A stretch of 64,000 bases of DNA from Burkholderiales bacterium (GTDB taxonomy: Bacteria; Pseudomonadota; Gammaproteobacteria; Burkholderiales; Burkholderiaceae_E), in contig JAPLQF010000019.1 in assembly GCA_026399875.1 (NCBI GenBank), positions 143,643-207,642 of the forward strand, in the 5' to 3' direction. The position numbers were made by a program, and so were the translations under genes. Shown one piece after another: positions 27,084 through 37,229 of the stretch. The notes below the pieces were generated by a model. It was given only the letters and a program-made list of their open reading frames with translations, made no database searches and was not told the DNA's origin. The number at the start of each line of letters is the position of its first letter. The stretch's first letter is position 1.

Positions 27084-27834
27084 TCAGTTCGCCTGGTTGG
27101 CCACGCCATGCACCACATGACCGGTCGGCCCTGCACCGGCGGCAGACTCGCAATGGCGCGTCTGGTCATCGAAAAAAAAGTCCGGCTCGAACGAGCGCAA
27201 GAACGGCCCTTTGTCGAGTCCACCCAGAAACATCGCTTCATCGACCTCGACTCCCCAGGCCATCAGCGTGCGCACCGCGCGCTCGTGCGCCGGCGCGCTG
27301 CGAGCCCTCACCAGCGCCGGCTTCATCCGAAAACAGCACCGCATCGCCGTCAAAGGCAATTCGGACCTCATTCGGATGTGAGCCGCCCGCGCGTGCCGAG
27401 TCAGGATAGACCCGGGCTGCGACAAAGCCTGCCGCCAGCGCGCTGCGCACATCATCTTCATTGGCCGACAGAAACAGGTTGGCGCCCAGGGCGCTCAGGT
27501 AGGCATAGGGCGATCTGCCGCGTGTGAACACGCCGCGCTCGATCGCCAGGCCATGGTGCCTGGCCGATCGAAACACCCGCATGCCGCTTGCCGGATCATT
27601 TCGCGACAGGATGACCACTTCGACCCGATGATGGTCGTCGGTGTTGAATCCGAGCAGTTTTCGCACCAGCGGCAGCGCGCAACCCGCTTGTGCCGGCACC
27701 TCGAGCCGCTCTAGCTGCAGCGCCATGTAAGCGCGGTCATCGCCGTGTTCGAAGAGATGATTCTCTTCTTCGAAGTCGAACAGCGCTCTCGATGAGATCG
27801 CGACGACCAGCTTGTCCTGCAAGGAAATCGGCAT
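27084..27834 (-). pseudogene. 5'-nucleotidase family gene broken by internal deletion and frameshift
   Basis: The first part (start to about 27325) reads as a normal family N-terminus: MPISLQDKLVVAISSRALFDFEEEN, LLGFNTDDHHRVEVVILSRNDPASG, RSPYAYLSALGANLFLSANEDDV and FDGDAVLFSDEA. At about 27315 the frame must change: the other frame continues with ALVRARSAPAHERAVRTLMAWGVEVDEAMFLGGLDKGPFLRSFEPDFFFDDQ and a normal C-terminus ending at 27084. In intact relatives, as I remember them, some 60-70 residues separate FSDEA from the ARSAPAHER motif, so a deletion not divisible by three explains both defects. It is probably inactive. A TTG at 27861 is an alternative start. Confidence 0.8.
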
Positions 27835-27942
27835 CGGTGTGGATTGCGTGGCGTGGGCCAAGTCGTGGCAGACAAGGGCAGCGTGGCCTGCACCTTCGTC
27901 GCATTCTGCTGATTCTACTGGCTCGGCAGTGACGCGAGCACC

Positions 27943-27963
27943 CGGAAGTGTGTTTTACTTCCG
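27943..27963. other. Hairpin in the decarboxylase leader/promoter region
   Basis: CGGAAGT (27943-27949), a seven-base loop, and ACTTCCG (27957-27963) form a perfect 7-bp stem in the intergenic space between the broken nucleotidase gene and the divergent decarboxylase gene. It could be an operator-like inverted repeat or a leader hairpin; nothing decides between them. Confidence 0.35.
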
Positions 27964-28016
27964 CCCGATTGTCGTCGAGCGTGCGTGTTCGGCGCGCCCC
28001 TCGGAGAGTCCCTGCA

Positions 28017-30260
28017 ATGAAGTTCCGTTTCCCTGTGATCATCATCGATGAAGACTGGAAGTCCGAATCGGCCAGCGGCCTGGGCATTCGAGCACTCGCC
28101 AAGGCGATCGAAGATCAGGACATGGAAGTCGTCGGCGGCTTCACCTATGTCGACGTCAGTATGGTGGCCAATCAGGCCGCGCGTGCATCGGCCTTCATCG
28201 TCTCGATCGACGATGAAGAGATCAACGAAGAGGGGCCGGAGAGCAAGGCGATCGAGGATCTGCGCCGGTTCATTCGCGAGACCCGCAACCGCAACGCCGA
28301 TATACCGATCTTCCTCTTTGGCGAAACCCGTACCTCGCAGCACATTCCGAACGAGATCCTCAAGGAGCTCCACGGATTCATCCATATGTTCGAGGACACG
28401 CCCGACTTCGTTGCGCGCTACATCATCCGCGAGGCGAACAAATACATGGGCTCGCTTGCGCCGCCCTTCTTCAAGGCGCTGGTTCATTACGCCAACGACG
28501 GCTCCTATTCCTGGCACTGCCCGGGTCACTCGGGTGGCGTAGCCTTTCTCAAGAGCCCGGTCGGCCAGATGTTCCACCAGTTTTTCGGTGAAAACATGCT
28601 TCGCGCCGATGTCTGCAATGCGGTCGATGAACTCGGCCAACTGCTCGACCACACCGGGCCGGTCGCTGCAAGCGAGCGCAATGCCGCCCGCATCTTCAAT
28701 GCCGATCATCTGTTTTTCGTCACCAACGGCACTTCGACCTCGAACAAGATCGTCTGGCACTCCGCGGTGGCCACCGATGACATCGTGCTGGTCGATCGCA
28801 ACTGCCACAAGAGCGTGCTGCACGCGATCATGATGACCGGCACCGTGCCGATCTTTCTGCAGCCGACCCGCAATCAGCTCGGCATCATCGGGCCGATACC
28901 CAAGCATGAGTTCAGCCCCGAGAGCATTCGCCGGAAAATCCTGGCCAATCCGCTGGTCAAGGACAAATCTGCCCGTCCGCAGGTCATGACGATCACCCAG
29001 TCGACCTACGATGGTGTGCTTTACAACGTCGAGACGATCAAGGAGTCGCTCGGCGACTTCGTTGAGAACCTTCACTTCGACGAAGCCTGGCTGCCTCACG
29101 CCACCTTCCATCCGCTGTATCACGAGATGCACGCGATCGGCGAAAACCGTCCGCGCTCCAAGTCGACGATGGTGTTTTCGACCCAGTCGACTCACAAGCT
29201 GCTGGCAGGACTTTCGCAGGCCTCGCAGATCCTGGTGCAGGAGCCGCTCGATCACAAGCTCGACACTCACCGCTTTAACGAGTCCTACCTGATGCACACC
29301 TCAACCTCGCCGCAGTACGCGATCATCGCGTCCTGCGATGTCGCGGCGGCGATGATGGAGCAGCCGGGTGGTCGTGCACTGGTCGAAGAGTCGATCTCCG
29401 AGGCCCTCGACTTCCGGCGGGCGATGCGCAAGGTCGATGACGAGTTCGGCGACTCCTGGTGGTTCAGAGTCTGGGGCCCCAAATCGTTCGAACATGTCGG
29501 CGCTGGCCGCCGCGAAGACTGGATTCTCGGCCCGCGCGATGCATGGCACGGATTCGAGGGTGTCGAGACCGGCTTCAACATGCTGGACCCGATCAAGGCG
29601 ACTCTGATCACGCCTGGTCTTGGCATGGATGGAGGGTTTTCGCCCTGGGGAATTCCGGCTTCGCTGGTCACCAAGTATCTCTCCGAGCATGGCGTGGTCG
29701 TCGAGAAGACCGGACTCTATTCATTCTTTGTGATGTTCACGATCGGCATCACCAAAGGCCGCTGGAATACCCTGGTGACCGAACTGCAGCAGTTCAAGGC
29801 CGACTACGATGCCAACCAGCCGTTATGGCGTGTGATGCCCGAATTTGTCGCCAAGTTCCCGGCCTATGAGCGAGTCGGTCTGCGCGACCTTGCCCAGCAA
29901 ATTCACGAGGAGTACCAACGTCACGATGTGGCCAGGGTCACGATGGACATGTACCTGTCGGTGATGGAGCCGGCGATGAAGCCGTCGGACGCTTTCGAAT
30001 GCCTCGCGCATCGCAAGGTCGATCGCGTGCAAATCGATGAACTCGAAGGCCGGATCACCACGATGCTGGTCACGCCCTATCCGCCAGGTATCCCCCTGCT
30101 GATACCCGGGGAGCGATTCAACCGTACGATCGTCGAATATCTGAAGTTCGTTCGTACCTTCAACGACCGCTTCCCAGGCTTTTCAACCGATGTTCACGGG
30201 CTGGTGGTTGAGACGAAAAATGGTGTCAGCAGCTATTTCGTCGACTGCGTCAGGAATTGA
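28017..30260 (+). CDS. Orn/Lys/Arg decarboxylase, large PLP-dependent (Adi/Ldc class)
   Basis: A 747-residue fold-type I decarboxylase with the N-terminal receiver-like wing domain (MKFRFPVIIIDEDWKSE, about 1-130), the PLP domain (FFVTNGTSTSNKIV, VDRNCHKSVLHA, and the Schiff-base lysine K394 in STQSTHKLLAG) and the C-terminal domain (LVTPYPPGIPLLIPGE). It removes CO2 from a basic amino acid, giving agmatine, cadaverine or putrescine. Substrate choice among Arg, Lys and Orn is not certain from sequence alone. No antiporter gene is adjacent, so a role in polyamine synthesis is as likely as acid resistance. Confidence 0.93.
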   Translation: MKFRFPVIIIDEDWKSESASGLGIRALAKAIEDQDMEVVGGFTYVDVSMVANQAARASAFIVSIDDEEINEEGPESKAIEDLRRFIRETRNRNADIPIFLFGETRTSQHIPNEILKELHGFIHMFEDTPDFVARYIIREANKYMGSLAPPFFKALVHYANDGSYSWHCPGHSGGVAFLKSPVGQMFHQFFGENMLRADVCNAVDELGQLLDHTGPVAASERNAARIFNADHLFFVTNGTSTSNKIVWHSAVATDDIVLVDRNCHKSVLHAIMMTGTVPIFLQPTRNQLGIIGPIPKHEFSPESIRRKILANPLVKDKSARPQVMTITQSTYDGVLYNVETIKESLGDFVENLHFDEAWLPHATFHPLYHEMHAIGENRPRSKSTMVFSTQSTHKLLAGLSQASQILVQEPLDHKLDTHRFNESYLMHTSTSPQYAIIASCDVAAAMMEQPGGRALVEESISEALDFRRAMRKVDDEFGDSWWFRVWGPKSFEHVGAGRREDWILGPRDAWHGFEGVETGFNMLDPIKATLITPGLGMDGGFSPWGIPASLVTKYLSEHGVVVEKTGLYSFFVMFTIGITKGRWNTLVTELQQFKADYDANQPLWRVMPEFVAKFPAYERVGLRDLAQQIHEEYQRHDVARVTMDMYLSVMEPAMKPSDAFECLAHRKVDRVQIDELEGRITTMLVTPYPPGIPLLIPGERFNRTIVEYLKFVRTFNDRFPGFSTDVHGLVVETKNGVSSYFVDCVRN

Positions 30261-30291
30261 TCGACGCCGCAGGGTCGATGCGGCCTCGATC
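30259..30291. terminator. Bidirectional hairpin between convergent genes
   Basis: A 6+6 bp interrupted stem: GATCGA, one unpaired C, GCCGCA, a seven-base loop, TGCGGC, one unpaired C, TCGATC. It overlaps the decarboxylase stop codon and touches the end of the convergent RDD gene, so it probably terminates or protects both transcripts. No T run is visible on either side. Confidence 0.5.
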
Positions 30292-30799
30292 AGGGCGCAG
30301 CTTTGCTGTCGATGACCAGCCGGGTTCCTGCCAGCAGGTCGTGAAGTGTCTGTCGCTGCGGCGAGAAAGCCGCCCAGGCGAAAGACAGTGCCCACAGGAG
30401 CAGCCAGGCTGGGTGCAGTGAGTAAGCGAGAGTCGCCGGGACGAGCATCAGGATCCAGATGAGACCGCACCGCACGGCGGCTCGCGTGGCTGTCAGCGGA
30501 CGACTCTTCATATCCACCAGTCGAACGGCGACGGTTTTCATCGGCAGGCTGCGTCGCCCGTCGCTCCAGAATCCGATGAAATAAGCTGAGATCACCAGGA
30601 ACAGGAAGCCCTGGAAATACCACCGTGCAGGGCCTGCCTCGGCCCGGTACTGCCCGAGCGCCGAGTAGCCGTACGCGAAAAAGATCACGACGCCGACCAG
30701 AATGACGGCTTCATAGACGGCGCCCATGAAACGGCGCCACAGCCCGGCGGAAGGCATTTCTCCGACTGGCGAGCCGGTATCCTGATGACTTGCTTTCAA
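30290..30799 (-). CDS. RDD family membrane protein
   Basis: A 169-residue protein with three to four hydrophobic segments (about 27-46, 62-80, 110-135, and possibly a short fourth) and the RDD-type first helix region (GLWRRFMGAVYEAVILVGVV). The second conserved block is FWSDGRRSLPMKTVAVRLVD, followed by QTLHDLLAGTRLV at the C-terminus, which is characteristic of this family. RDD proteins are poorly understood; some are Na+/H+ exchangers. It is the last gene of a four-gene run headed by a sigma factor. Confidence 0.87.
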   Translation of the reverse strand: MKASHQDTGSPVGEMPSAGLWRRFMGAVYEAVILVGVVIFFAYGYSALGQYRAEAGPARWYFQGFLFLVISAYFIGFWSDGRRSLPMKTVAVRLVDMKSRPLTATRAAVRCGLIWILMLVPATLAYSLHPAWLLLWALSFAWAAFSPQRQTLHDLLAGTRLVIDSKAAP

Positions 30800-30802
30800 G
30801 GC

Positions 30803-31540
30803 TCAGGGGCGTGCGCTCTTGCCGACAGTCGGGACGACTCCCGAAGCAGAGGCTGGTGATTTGTCTGTGCCGATCACAACCTGTCGACGCGGCAAGGGTT
30901 GTGCGGCAACCTTCGCCAATCCGGTCGAAGGTCCGGCGTAGCGCGCAGCGGTATTGCTGGTGCTGCCGGAATTGCCCAGGACATTTTTCTGGTCGCTGGT
31001 CAGTCCCTGATAGGTTTCCCATTTCGCGGCGACGCTCTCCCGTCCGGCCTGCTGCGCGAGTCGGTAATTGGCTCGGGCAACCTGTCGCTGGGCGGGGCTC
31101 AGTTCTGCCCACTCGGCGATTCGTTTTCTCACCCGTGCCTGTTCATCGGCAGTCATTTCGGGAAATCGGCGCGCGATATCGGCCCAGGCTCGCTTCTCGG
31201 TTGCCGGCAGTTCGTTCCATTGTGACTCGAACGGCTCAAGGACCTGCCTTTGGGCACGTGTCAGATCTTTCCAGAGCGGTTGGGCAAGCGGTATCGAAGA
31301 AGCGCGGGGAGGGGCAAGTCTGAGCGGTTCAGACCTGGGCGGAGACGGTGGGGGCGCTTCGACGGATACCGCAGGTGCGGTCGACTGGCCGGCCGTGTCT
31401 TCGGCTGCCGGTGAGCTCCCGGAAGATTCCGCGGGCGCGCCGGAGGCTTCCGGAGCGACCGCTGTCTGGGCATTCGCGCTCAACGCGAGCCCGGCGCTCA
31501 CAATCGCCGATGCCAACAGCGCCATTAATCGGGTCATCAC
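30803..31540 (-). CDS. DUF3106 domain protein, exported
   Basis: A 245-residue protein with a cleavable-looking signal peptide (hydrophobic core 5-20, ending SANA at about 24). A Pro/Ala/Ser-rich linker (about 25-85) leads to the DUF3106 region with repeated Trp- and Arg-rich segments: LWKDLTRAQRQVLEPFESQWNELPATEKRAWADIARRF and ARVRKRIAEWAELSPAQR. This family accompanies an ECF-type sigma factor and DUF3619 in Burkholderiales. It probably acts in the periplasm; the function is unknown. The next gene upstream ends 10 bp away. Confidence 0.87.
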   Translation of the reverse strand: MMTRLMALLASAIVSAGLALSANAQTAVAPEASGAPAESSGSSPAAEDTAGQSTAPAVSVEAPPPSPPRSEPLRLAPPRASSIPLAQPLWKDLTRAQRQVLEPFESQWNELPATEKRAWADIARRFPEMTADEQARVRKRIAEWAELSPAQRQVARANYRLAQQAGRESVAAKWETYQGLTSDQKNVLGNSGSTSNTAARYAGPSTGLAKVAAQPLPRRQVVIGTDKSPASASGVVPTVGKSARP

Positions 31541-31550
31541 AGCACGCCGC

Positions 31551-31955
31551 TCACTGTCTGGAGTTCTTCAGAAACACGCCGAAACCTTTGTCAGCGTAGG
31601 CCGATACCGGTACCTCATCGTCGGCAAGCAGCAACTCGGCATCGATGTCTGCGGTCTCTGCGGCTTCCTCGGCGTCGTTCCAGGCGTCGATGCCGTACAG
31701 GCCGGCGATGACCAGCAAGATTGGCGCTACTGTCGACAGAAGCCGAAAATACACCGACGGACGGTCATCGCCATGAAGTGCAACCGTCATTAGGGAGGCT
31801 CGGTTCAGCGCCGATTCGGACTGGGCCGGCATGGCGCGGGCTAGCGCGGCCAACCGAGACTGCTCAAGTCGTTGGGTGATGCGAAATGGTAAGCGATCGG
31901 CCGACTCATCAAGAGCCAGTCTGACTTTGTGTGCAATCAGTTGTTCGTTGTTCAT
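31551..31955 (-). CDS. DUF3619 family membrane protein
   Basis: A 134-residue protein starting MNNEQLIAHKVRLALDESADRLPFRITQRLEQSRLAALARA, with one transmembrane segment near 72-88 (LLSTVAPILLVIAGLYGI) and an acidic C-terminal part. Its ATG overlaps the stop of the sigma factor gene (ATGA), which indicates coupling. Position and topology suggest an anti-sigma-like role, as for many small membrane proteins encoded next to ECF sigma factors, but this is inference from context only. Confidence 0.82.
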   Translation of the reverse strand: MNNEQLIAHKVRLALDESADRLPFRITQRLEQSRLAALARAMPAQSESALNRASLMTVALHGDDRPSVYFRLLSTVAPILLVIAGLYGIDAWNDAEEAAETADIDAELLLADDEVPVSAYADKGFGVFLKNSRQ

Positions 31956-32524
31956 AGCGTAACTCCCTTGGCTCTCAGCGCCGTCGCCAGGGTATGGGTT
32001 GCACGTGAACAGTGAGTCTTGACGCTGCCCTCGGAACATCCCATTGCGATCGCGGTTTCCGCGACATCCAGATCTTGCCAGTAACGCATGACGAAGGCTT
32101 CCCGTTGACGTGGCGGAAGTTTCTGAATCTCGTCGTCGATTATTCGAAGAATCTGATCCCGTTCAACAAGTTGGGATGCGCTTTCTCCCTGCCGGGTGTC
32201 GCCCTCGACTTCCATCGACTCGAGCACATCCCTGTCGCCATCGTCCGATTCGTCGGACGGTCGCAAGGACGACAGCAGCGTCGTCCAGAGATTGCGGACT
32301 TTCTGGCGCCGGAAGTGGTCGTGAATCGTGTTTTGCAGGATGCGCTGAAACAACAGCGGCAGCTCGGCTGGCGGTTTGTCGGCATACTTTTCAGCGAGCT
32401 TGAACATGGCGTCCTGGACGACATCCAGAGCTGCCTCATTATCGCGGACGGCGTAGACGGCTTGCTTGAAGGCCCGGCGCTCGATCGACTTCAGAAATTC
32501 TGAAAGTTCCTGCCGTGAGGCCAT
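31952..32524 (-). CDS. RNA polymerase sigma factor, ECF (sigma-70 family)
   Basis: A 190-residue sigma factor with region 2 (FKQAVYAVRDNEAALDVVQDAMFKLAEKY, then FQRILQNTIHDHFRRQKVRNLW) and region 4 (LPPRQREAFVMRYWQDLDVAETAIAMGCSEGSVKTHCSRATHTL). A variable acidic linker of about 40 residues joins them. It heads the operon sigma factor-DUF3619-DUF3106-RDD and is divergent from ilvB. The N-terminus (MASRQELSEFLKSIERRAF) has no extra domain. The target regulon is unknown. Confidence 0.92.
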   Translation of the reverse strand: MASRQELSEFLKSIERRAFKQAVYAVRDNEAALDVVQDAMFKLAEKYADKPPAELPLLFQRILQNTIHDHFRRQKVRNLWTTLLSSLRPSDESDDGDRDVLESMEVEGDTRQGESASQLVERDQILRIIDDEIQKLPPRQREAFVMRYWQDLDVAETAIAMGCSEGSVKTHCSRATHTLATALRAKGVTL

Positions 32525-32626
32525 CCTCGCGCTTGACCTTATTTGTGTGCGTCGCTGGTACGGTCGCCGATGCTAGCAGAAGCCATGCCCAGGCGATTTT
32601 CCGGGCCGTTTGAACTTGGCCTTGCC

Positions 32627-32655
32627 TTGACCATCGTGCCATTTCGAATTACACT
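32627..32655 (+). promoter_or_regulatory. Candidate sigma70 promoter for ilvBNC
   Basis: TTGACC at 32627-32632 (5/6 match) and TACACT at 32650-32655 (4/6 match) are separated by 17 bp. Transcription would begin about 240 nt before the ilvB ATG. Confidence 0.5.
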
Positions 32656-32662
32656 TTTTTGA

Positions 32663-32899
32663 TATCCAGACGTCACCAGCGTTGCAGTCCGGTAACGCTT
32701 GCGAACGTTCAGTCTTGCCCTTGCCGGTTCATCCCCCGGCTCGAAATTTTCAGCGCATGCCGGTTGCCCCCTTCACGAGAGGGGGCTGAGGCGTCCGTTC
32801 AACCTCACAGGTCCCGTTTCGAGGCCTGCGTCGATGCGATCGACCGATCGCGCTGGCGCCGGCGGGCGGGCTCCCTGGATCTTGAAAGGAATAAAGGTC
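32663..32899 (+). other. Long ilvB leader with stable stem-loop
   Basis: The 375-bp gap 32525-32899 between the sigma factor gene and ilvB holds the candidate promoter and this untranslated leader. A perfect 7-bp stem (GCCCCCT at 32766-32772, AGGGGGC at 32780-32786, seven-base loop) is its clearest structure; a second small hairpin (GCGATC, GACC, GATCGC) lies near 32838-32853. I see no leader peptide rich in Ile, Leu or Val and no T run, so classical attenuation is not supported. A GAAAGGAAT ribosome binding site precedes the ATG. Confidence 0.4.
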
Positions 32900-34621
32900 A
32901 TGGAACTTACTGGCGCAGAAATTGTCGTGCGCTGCTTGCAGGAAGAAGGTGTCAAACACCTTTTCGGCTACCCTGGCGGAGCCGTCCTGTACATCTACGA
33001 TGCCATTTTTCAGCAGGACACCGTCCAGCACGTTCTGGTCCGGCATGAGCAGGCTGCGGTGCATGCCGCGGATGCCTATGCGCGCTCCACTGAAAAGGTT
33101 GGTGTTTGCCTCGTGACCAGCGGTCCTGGTGTCACGAACGCGGTCACCGGAATCGCGACCGCTTACATGGATTCGATTCCGATGGTGATCCTGACCGGTC
33201 AGGTCCCGACCCATGCAATCGGTGAGGACGCTTTCCAGGAATGCGACACCGTCGGAATCACGCGTCCTTGCGTCAAGCACAACTTTCTGGTCAAGGATGT
33301 CAAGGATCTGGCGACGACCATCCGCAAGGCTTTCGTGATCGCCTCGACCGGTCGGCCCGGTCCGGTGCTGGTCGATATCCCCAAAGATGTCACCCGCGAC
33401 AAGTGCAGGTTCGAGTACCCCAAGGCTGTCCCGATGCGGTCGTACAACCCGGTGGTCAAAGGCCATCAGGGTCAGATTCGCAAGGCGCTGCAGTTGCTGC
33501 TCGGCGCTGAGCGCCCGATGATCTACACCGGTGGCGGTGTCATTCTGGCCAACGCTGCGCCTGAGCTGAACAAGCTGGTTGATACGCTTGGATTTCCCTG
33601 TACCAACACGCTGATGGGACTCGGTGGCTATCGAGCCAGCAGCGAGCGTTTTGTCGGTATGCCCGGGATGCACGGCACCTACGAAGCCAATATGGCCATG
33701 CAGCACTGCGATGTGCTGCTCGCGGTCGGTGCGCGCTTCGACGATCGCGTCATCGGCAACCCCAAGCATTTCGCTCAGAACCCCCGCAAGATCATTCACA
33801 TCGACATCGACCCCTCGTCGATCTCGAAGCGGGTCAAGGTCGATGTGCCGATTGTCGGCGACGTTCGGGAGTGCCTGACCGAGATGCTCGCCCAGCTCGG
33901 TGCGGCGGTCGATGCCGGTGCCAAAGTGCACAAAGGCGTCGCGTCCTGGTGGGCCCAGATTGCCGAGTGGCGAACTAAGGATTGCCTCAAGTACGATCGC
34001 GCCGCGACTGATGTCATCAAGCCGCAGTTCGTCATCGAAAAGCTCTGGGAAGTGACCGGTGGCGATGCCTTCGTGACCTCCGACGTCGGTCAGCACCAGA
34101 TGTGGGCGGCCCAGTTCTATCGTTTCGACAAGCCGCGTCGCTGGATCAACTCGGGCGGCCTTGGAACCATGGGCGTCGGGCTCCCCTACGCGATGGGTGT
34201 GGCGCTGGCCAATCCCGGTGCCCAGGTGGCCTGCGTGACCGGCGAAGGTTCGATCCAGATGTGCATCCAGGAGATGTCAACCTGCAAGCAATATCACATG
34301 CCGGTGAAGGTGGTCAGCCTCAATAATCGCTACCTTGGCATGGTTCGGCAGTGGCAGGAGATCGAATACGGCAGCCGCTACTCCGAGTCCTACATGGAGG
34401 CGCTTCCCGACTTCGTTCGGCTTGCCGAAGCGTATGGCCATATCGGTATCCGGGTCGATAAACCGGGTGATGTCGAGCCGGCATTGCGCGACGCCTTTGG
34501 CAAATACAAGGATCGGCTGGTGTTTCTCGATGTGATCACCGACCAGACAGAGAACGTCTGGCCGATGGTTCAGGGCGGCAAGGGTCTGACCGAGATGATT
34601 CTTGGCTCAGAGGACCTGTGA
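32900..34621 (+). CDS. ilvB: Acetolactate synthase large subunit
   Basis: A 573-residue ThDP enzyme catalysing the first common step of branched-chain amino-acid synthesis. The catalytic glutamate is E50 (VLVRHEQAAVHAADAYARS), the quinone-like FAD domain is in the middle (PMIYTGGGV, VGARFDDRVIGN), and the ThDP-Mg motif is GEGSIQMCIQEMSTC through LNNRYLGMVRQWQ. The N-terminus MELTGAEIVVRCLQEEGV fits. The upstream in-frame extension lacks family similarity. It is followed by its regulatory subunit 10 bp later. Confidence 0.96.
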   Translation: MELTGAEIVVRCLQEEGVKHLFGYPGGAVLYIYDAIFQQDTVQHVLVRHEQAAVHAADAYARSTEKVGVCLVTSGPGVTNAVTGIATAYMDSIPMVILTGQVPTHAIGEDAFQECDTVGITRPCVKHNFLVKDVKDLATTIRKAFVIASTGRPGPVLVDIPKDVTRDKCRFEYPKAVPMRSYNPVVKGHQGQIRKALQLLLGAERPMIYTGGGVILANAAPELNKLVDTLGFPCTNTLMGLGGYRASSERFVGMPGMHGTYEANMAMQHCDVLLAVGARFDDRVIGNPKHFAQNPRKIIHIDIDPSSISKRVKVDVPIVGDVRECLTEMLAQLGAAVDAGAKVHKGVASWWAQIAEWRTKDCLKYDRAATDVIKPQFVIEKLWEVTGGDAFVTSDVGQHQMWAAQFYRFDKPRRWINSGGLGTMGVGLPYAMGVALANPGAQVACVTGEGSIQMCIQEMSTCKQYHMPVKVVSLNNRYLGMVRQWQEIEYGSRYSESYMEALPDFVRLAEAYGHIGIRVDKPGDVEPALRDAFGKYKDRLVFLDVITDQTENVWPMVQGGKGLTEMILGSEDL

Positions 34622-34631
34622 GGCACGCACC

Positions 34632-36151
<1,520 letters not shown>

Positions 36152-36180
36152 GCAGTCACTGGCAATCTGTCTGAATGCCG

Positions 36181-36210
36181 CGCAGCCTGATTGGCGTCGA
36201 TCGGGCTGCG
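36181..36210 (+). terminator. Hairpin after ilvC
   Basis: CGCAGCC (36181-36187) and GGCTGCG (36204-36210) form a 7-bp stem, with flanking CCG/CGG bases that could extend it. It lies 30 bp after the ilvC stop. No T run follows, so termination is possible but not certain. Confidence 0.4.
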
Positions 36211-36288
36211 TAGCGGCGATATTCGGCGAGATTTGTGAGTCGGCTTGGGTGCCTGCGATGAGAGATGAAGTGATACCCTTCACCGATC

Positions 36289-37158
36289 ATGGCTGAACCT
36301 CGTCGACGAAAATTCAAAAGCTTTCGCCCCTTGCGGCCGGTTCGGGCTTCATCGGTCGGCGTATCGTCTGCTGATGATGTCGATGCGCCGCCGGTACGGC
36401 CGCGCTCGAAGGGCGTCTACCTTCTGCCCAACGCGTTCACGACCGGCAACCTCTTTGCCGGGTTTTTTGCCATTGTCCAGGCAATGAATGGCCGTTTCGA
36501 GATCGCGGCGGTGGCGCTGTTTGTGGCGATGGTGCTCGATGGACTCGATGGTCGTGTCGCTCGCCTCACCAATACACAGAGTGCTTTTGGTGAGCAGTAC
36601 GACTCGATGGCCGACATGGTGTCATTCGGTGCAGCGCCTGCTCTGGTGGTCTATGAATGGTCGCTGCGTGGCATGAGAAAGCTCGGCTGGCTGGCGGCCT
36701 TTGTCTATGTCGCTGGCGCGGCGCTGAGGCTGGCGAGATTCAACACCAACATCACGGTTGTTGATAAACGTTTTTTTCAGGGGATGCCGAGTCCCGCGGC
36801 GGCGGCGCTGGTAGCCGGCTTCGTCTGGATCGCCACCGATCTGCGTGAAACCCGCTGGATTGATTCCACCGGCGCGGACCTTCGTTGGCTGGCTTGGACC
36901 CTGACGCTCTATGCGGGTCTGACCATGTTCTCAAATGCGCCGTTCTACAGCTTCAAGGACATCAACCTCAAGCGCAGCGTTCCGTATGTCGCTGTGCCCT
37001 TGATCGTGCTGTGCTTCGTACTGATCTCCTACGATCCGCCGATCGTGCTTTTCTCCCTGTTTCTGGTCTATGCCGCCTCGGGTTATGTGTTGTGGCTCTG
37101 GCGGTTCTGGGTCGCACGCAAATCTGCGCCTTCGACGGGTCGCACCACGCCGAATTGA
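36289..37158 (+). CDS. pssA: CDP-diacylglycerol--serine O-phosphatidyltransferase
   Basis: A 289-residue inner-membrane enzyme with the CDP-alcohol phosphotransferase motif DGLDGRVARLTNTQSAFGEQYDSMADMVSFG (eight-residue-spaced acidic residues of the D-G-x2-A-R-x8-G-x3-D-x3-D type). A basic N-terminal stretch (MAEPRRRKFKSFRPLRPV) precedes about seven hydrophobic segments. It makes phosphatidylserine, the precursor of phosphatidylethanolamine. Location after ilvBNC is conserved in many betaproteobacteria. A tpiA promoter overlaps its stop codon. Confidence 0.95.
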   Translation: MAEPRRRKFKSFRPLRPVRASSVGVSSADDVDAPPVRPRSKGVYLLPNAFTTGNLFAGFFAIVQAMNGRFEIAAVALFVAMVLDGLDGRVARLTNTQSAFGEQYDSMADMVSFGAAPALVVYEWSLRGMRKLGWLAAFVYVAGAALRLARFNTNITVVDKRFFQGMPSPAAAALVAGFVWIATDLRETRWIDSTGADLRWLAWTLTLYAGLTMFSNAPFYSFKDINLKRSVPYVAVPLIVLCFVLISYDPPIVLFSLFLVYAASGYVLWLWRFWVARKSAPSTGRTTPN

Positions 37159-37184
37159 CCATCTCGGTGCGCAGACGATAAAAT
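37155..37184 (+). promoter_or_regulatory. Candidate sigma70 promoter for tpiA-secG
   Basis: TTGACC (37155-37160, 5/6 match) and TAAAAT (37179-37184, 5/6 match) are 18 bp apart. The -35 box overlaps the pssA stop codon, and tpiA begins 45 bp after the -10 box. Confidence 0.6.
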
Positions 37185-37229
37185 CGTCGGTTAACCTGGA
37201 TTGGCTTCTTCCTCAATGACGGCAACACG

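Noticed and set aside
34240..34275. GEGS instead of GDGS in the ThDP motif of acetolactate synthase
   Set aside because: As far as I recall this variant is normal in betaproteobacterial enzymes and not a defect.
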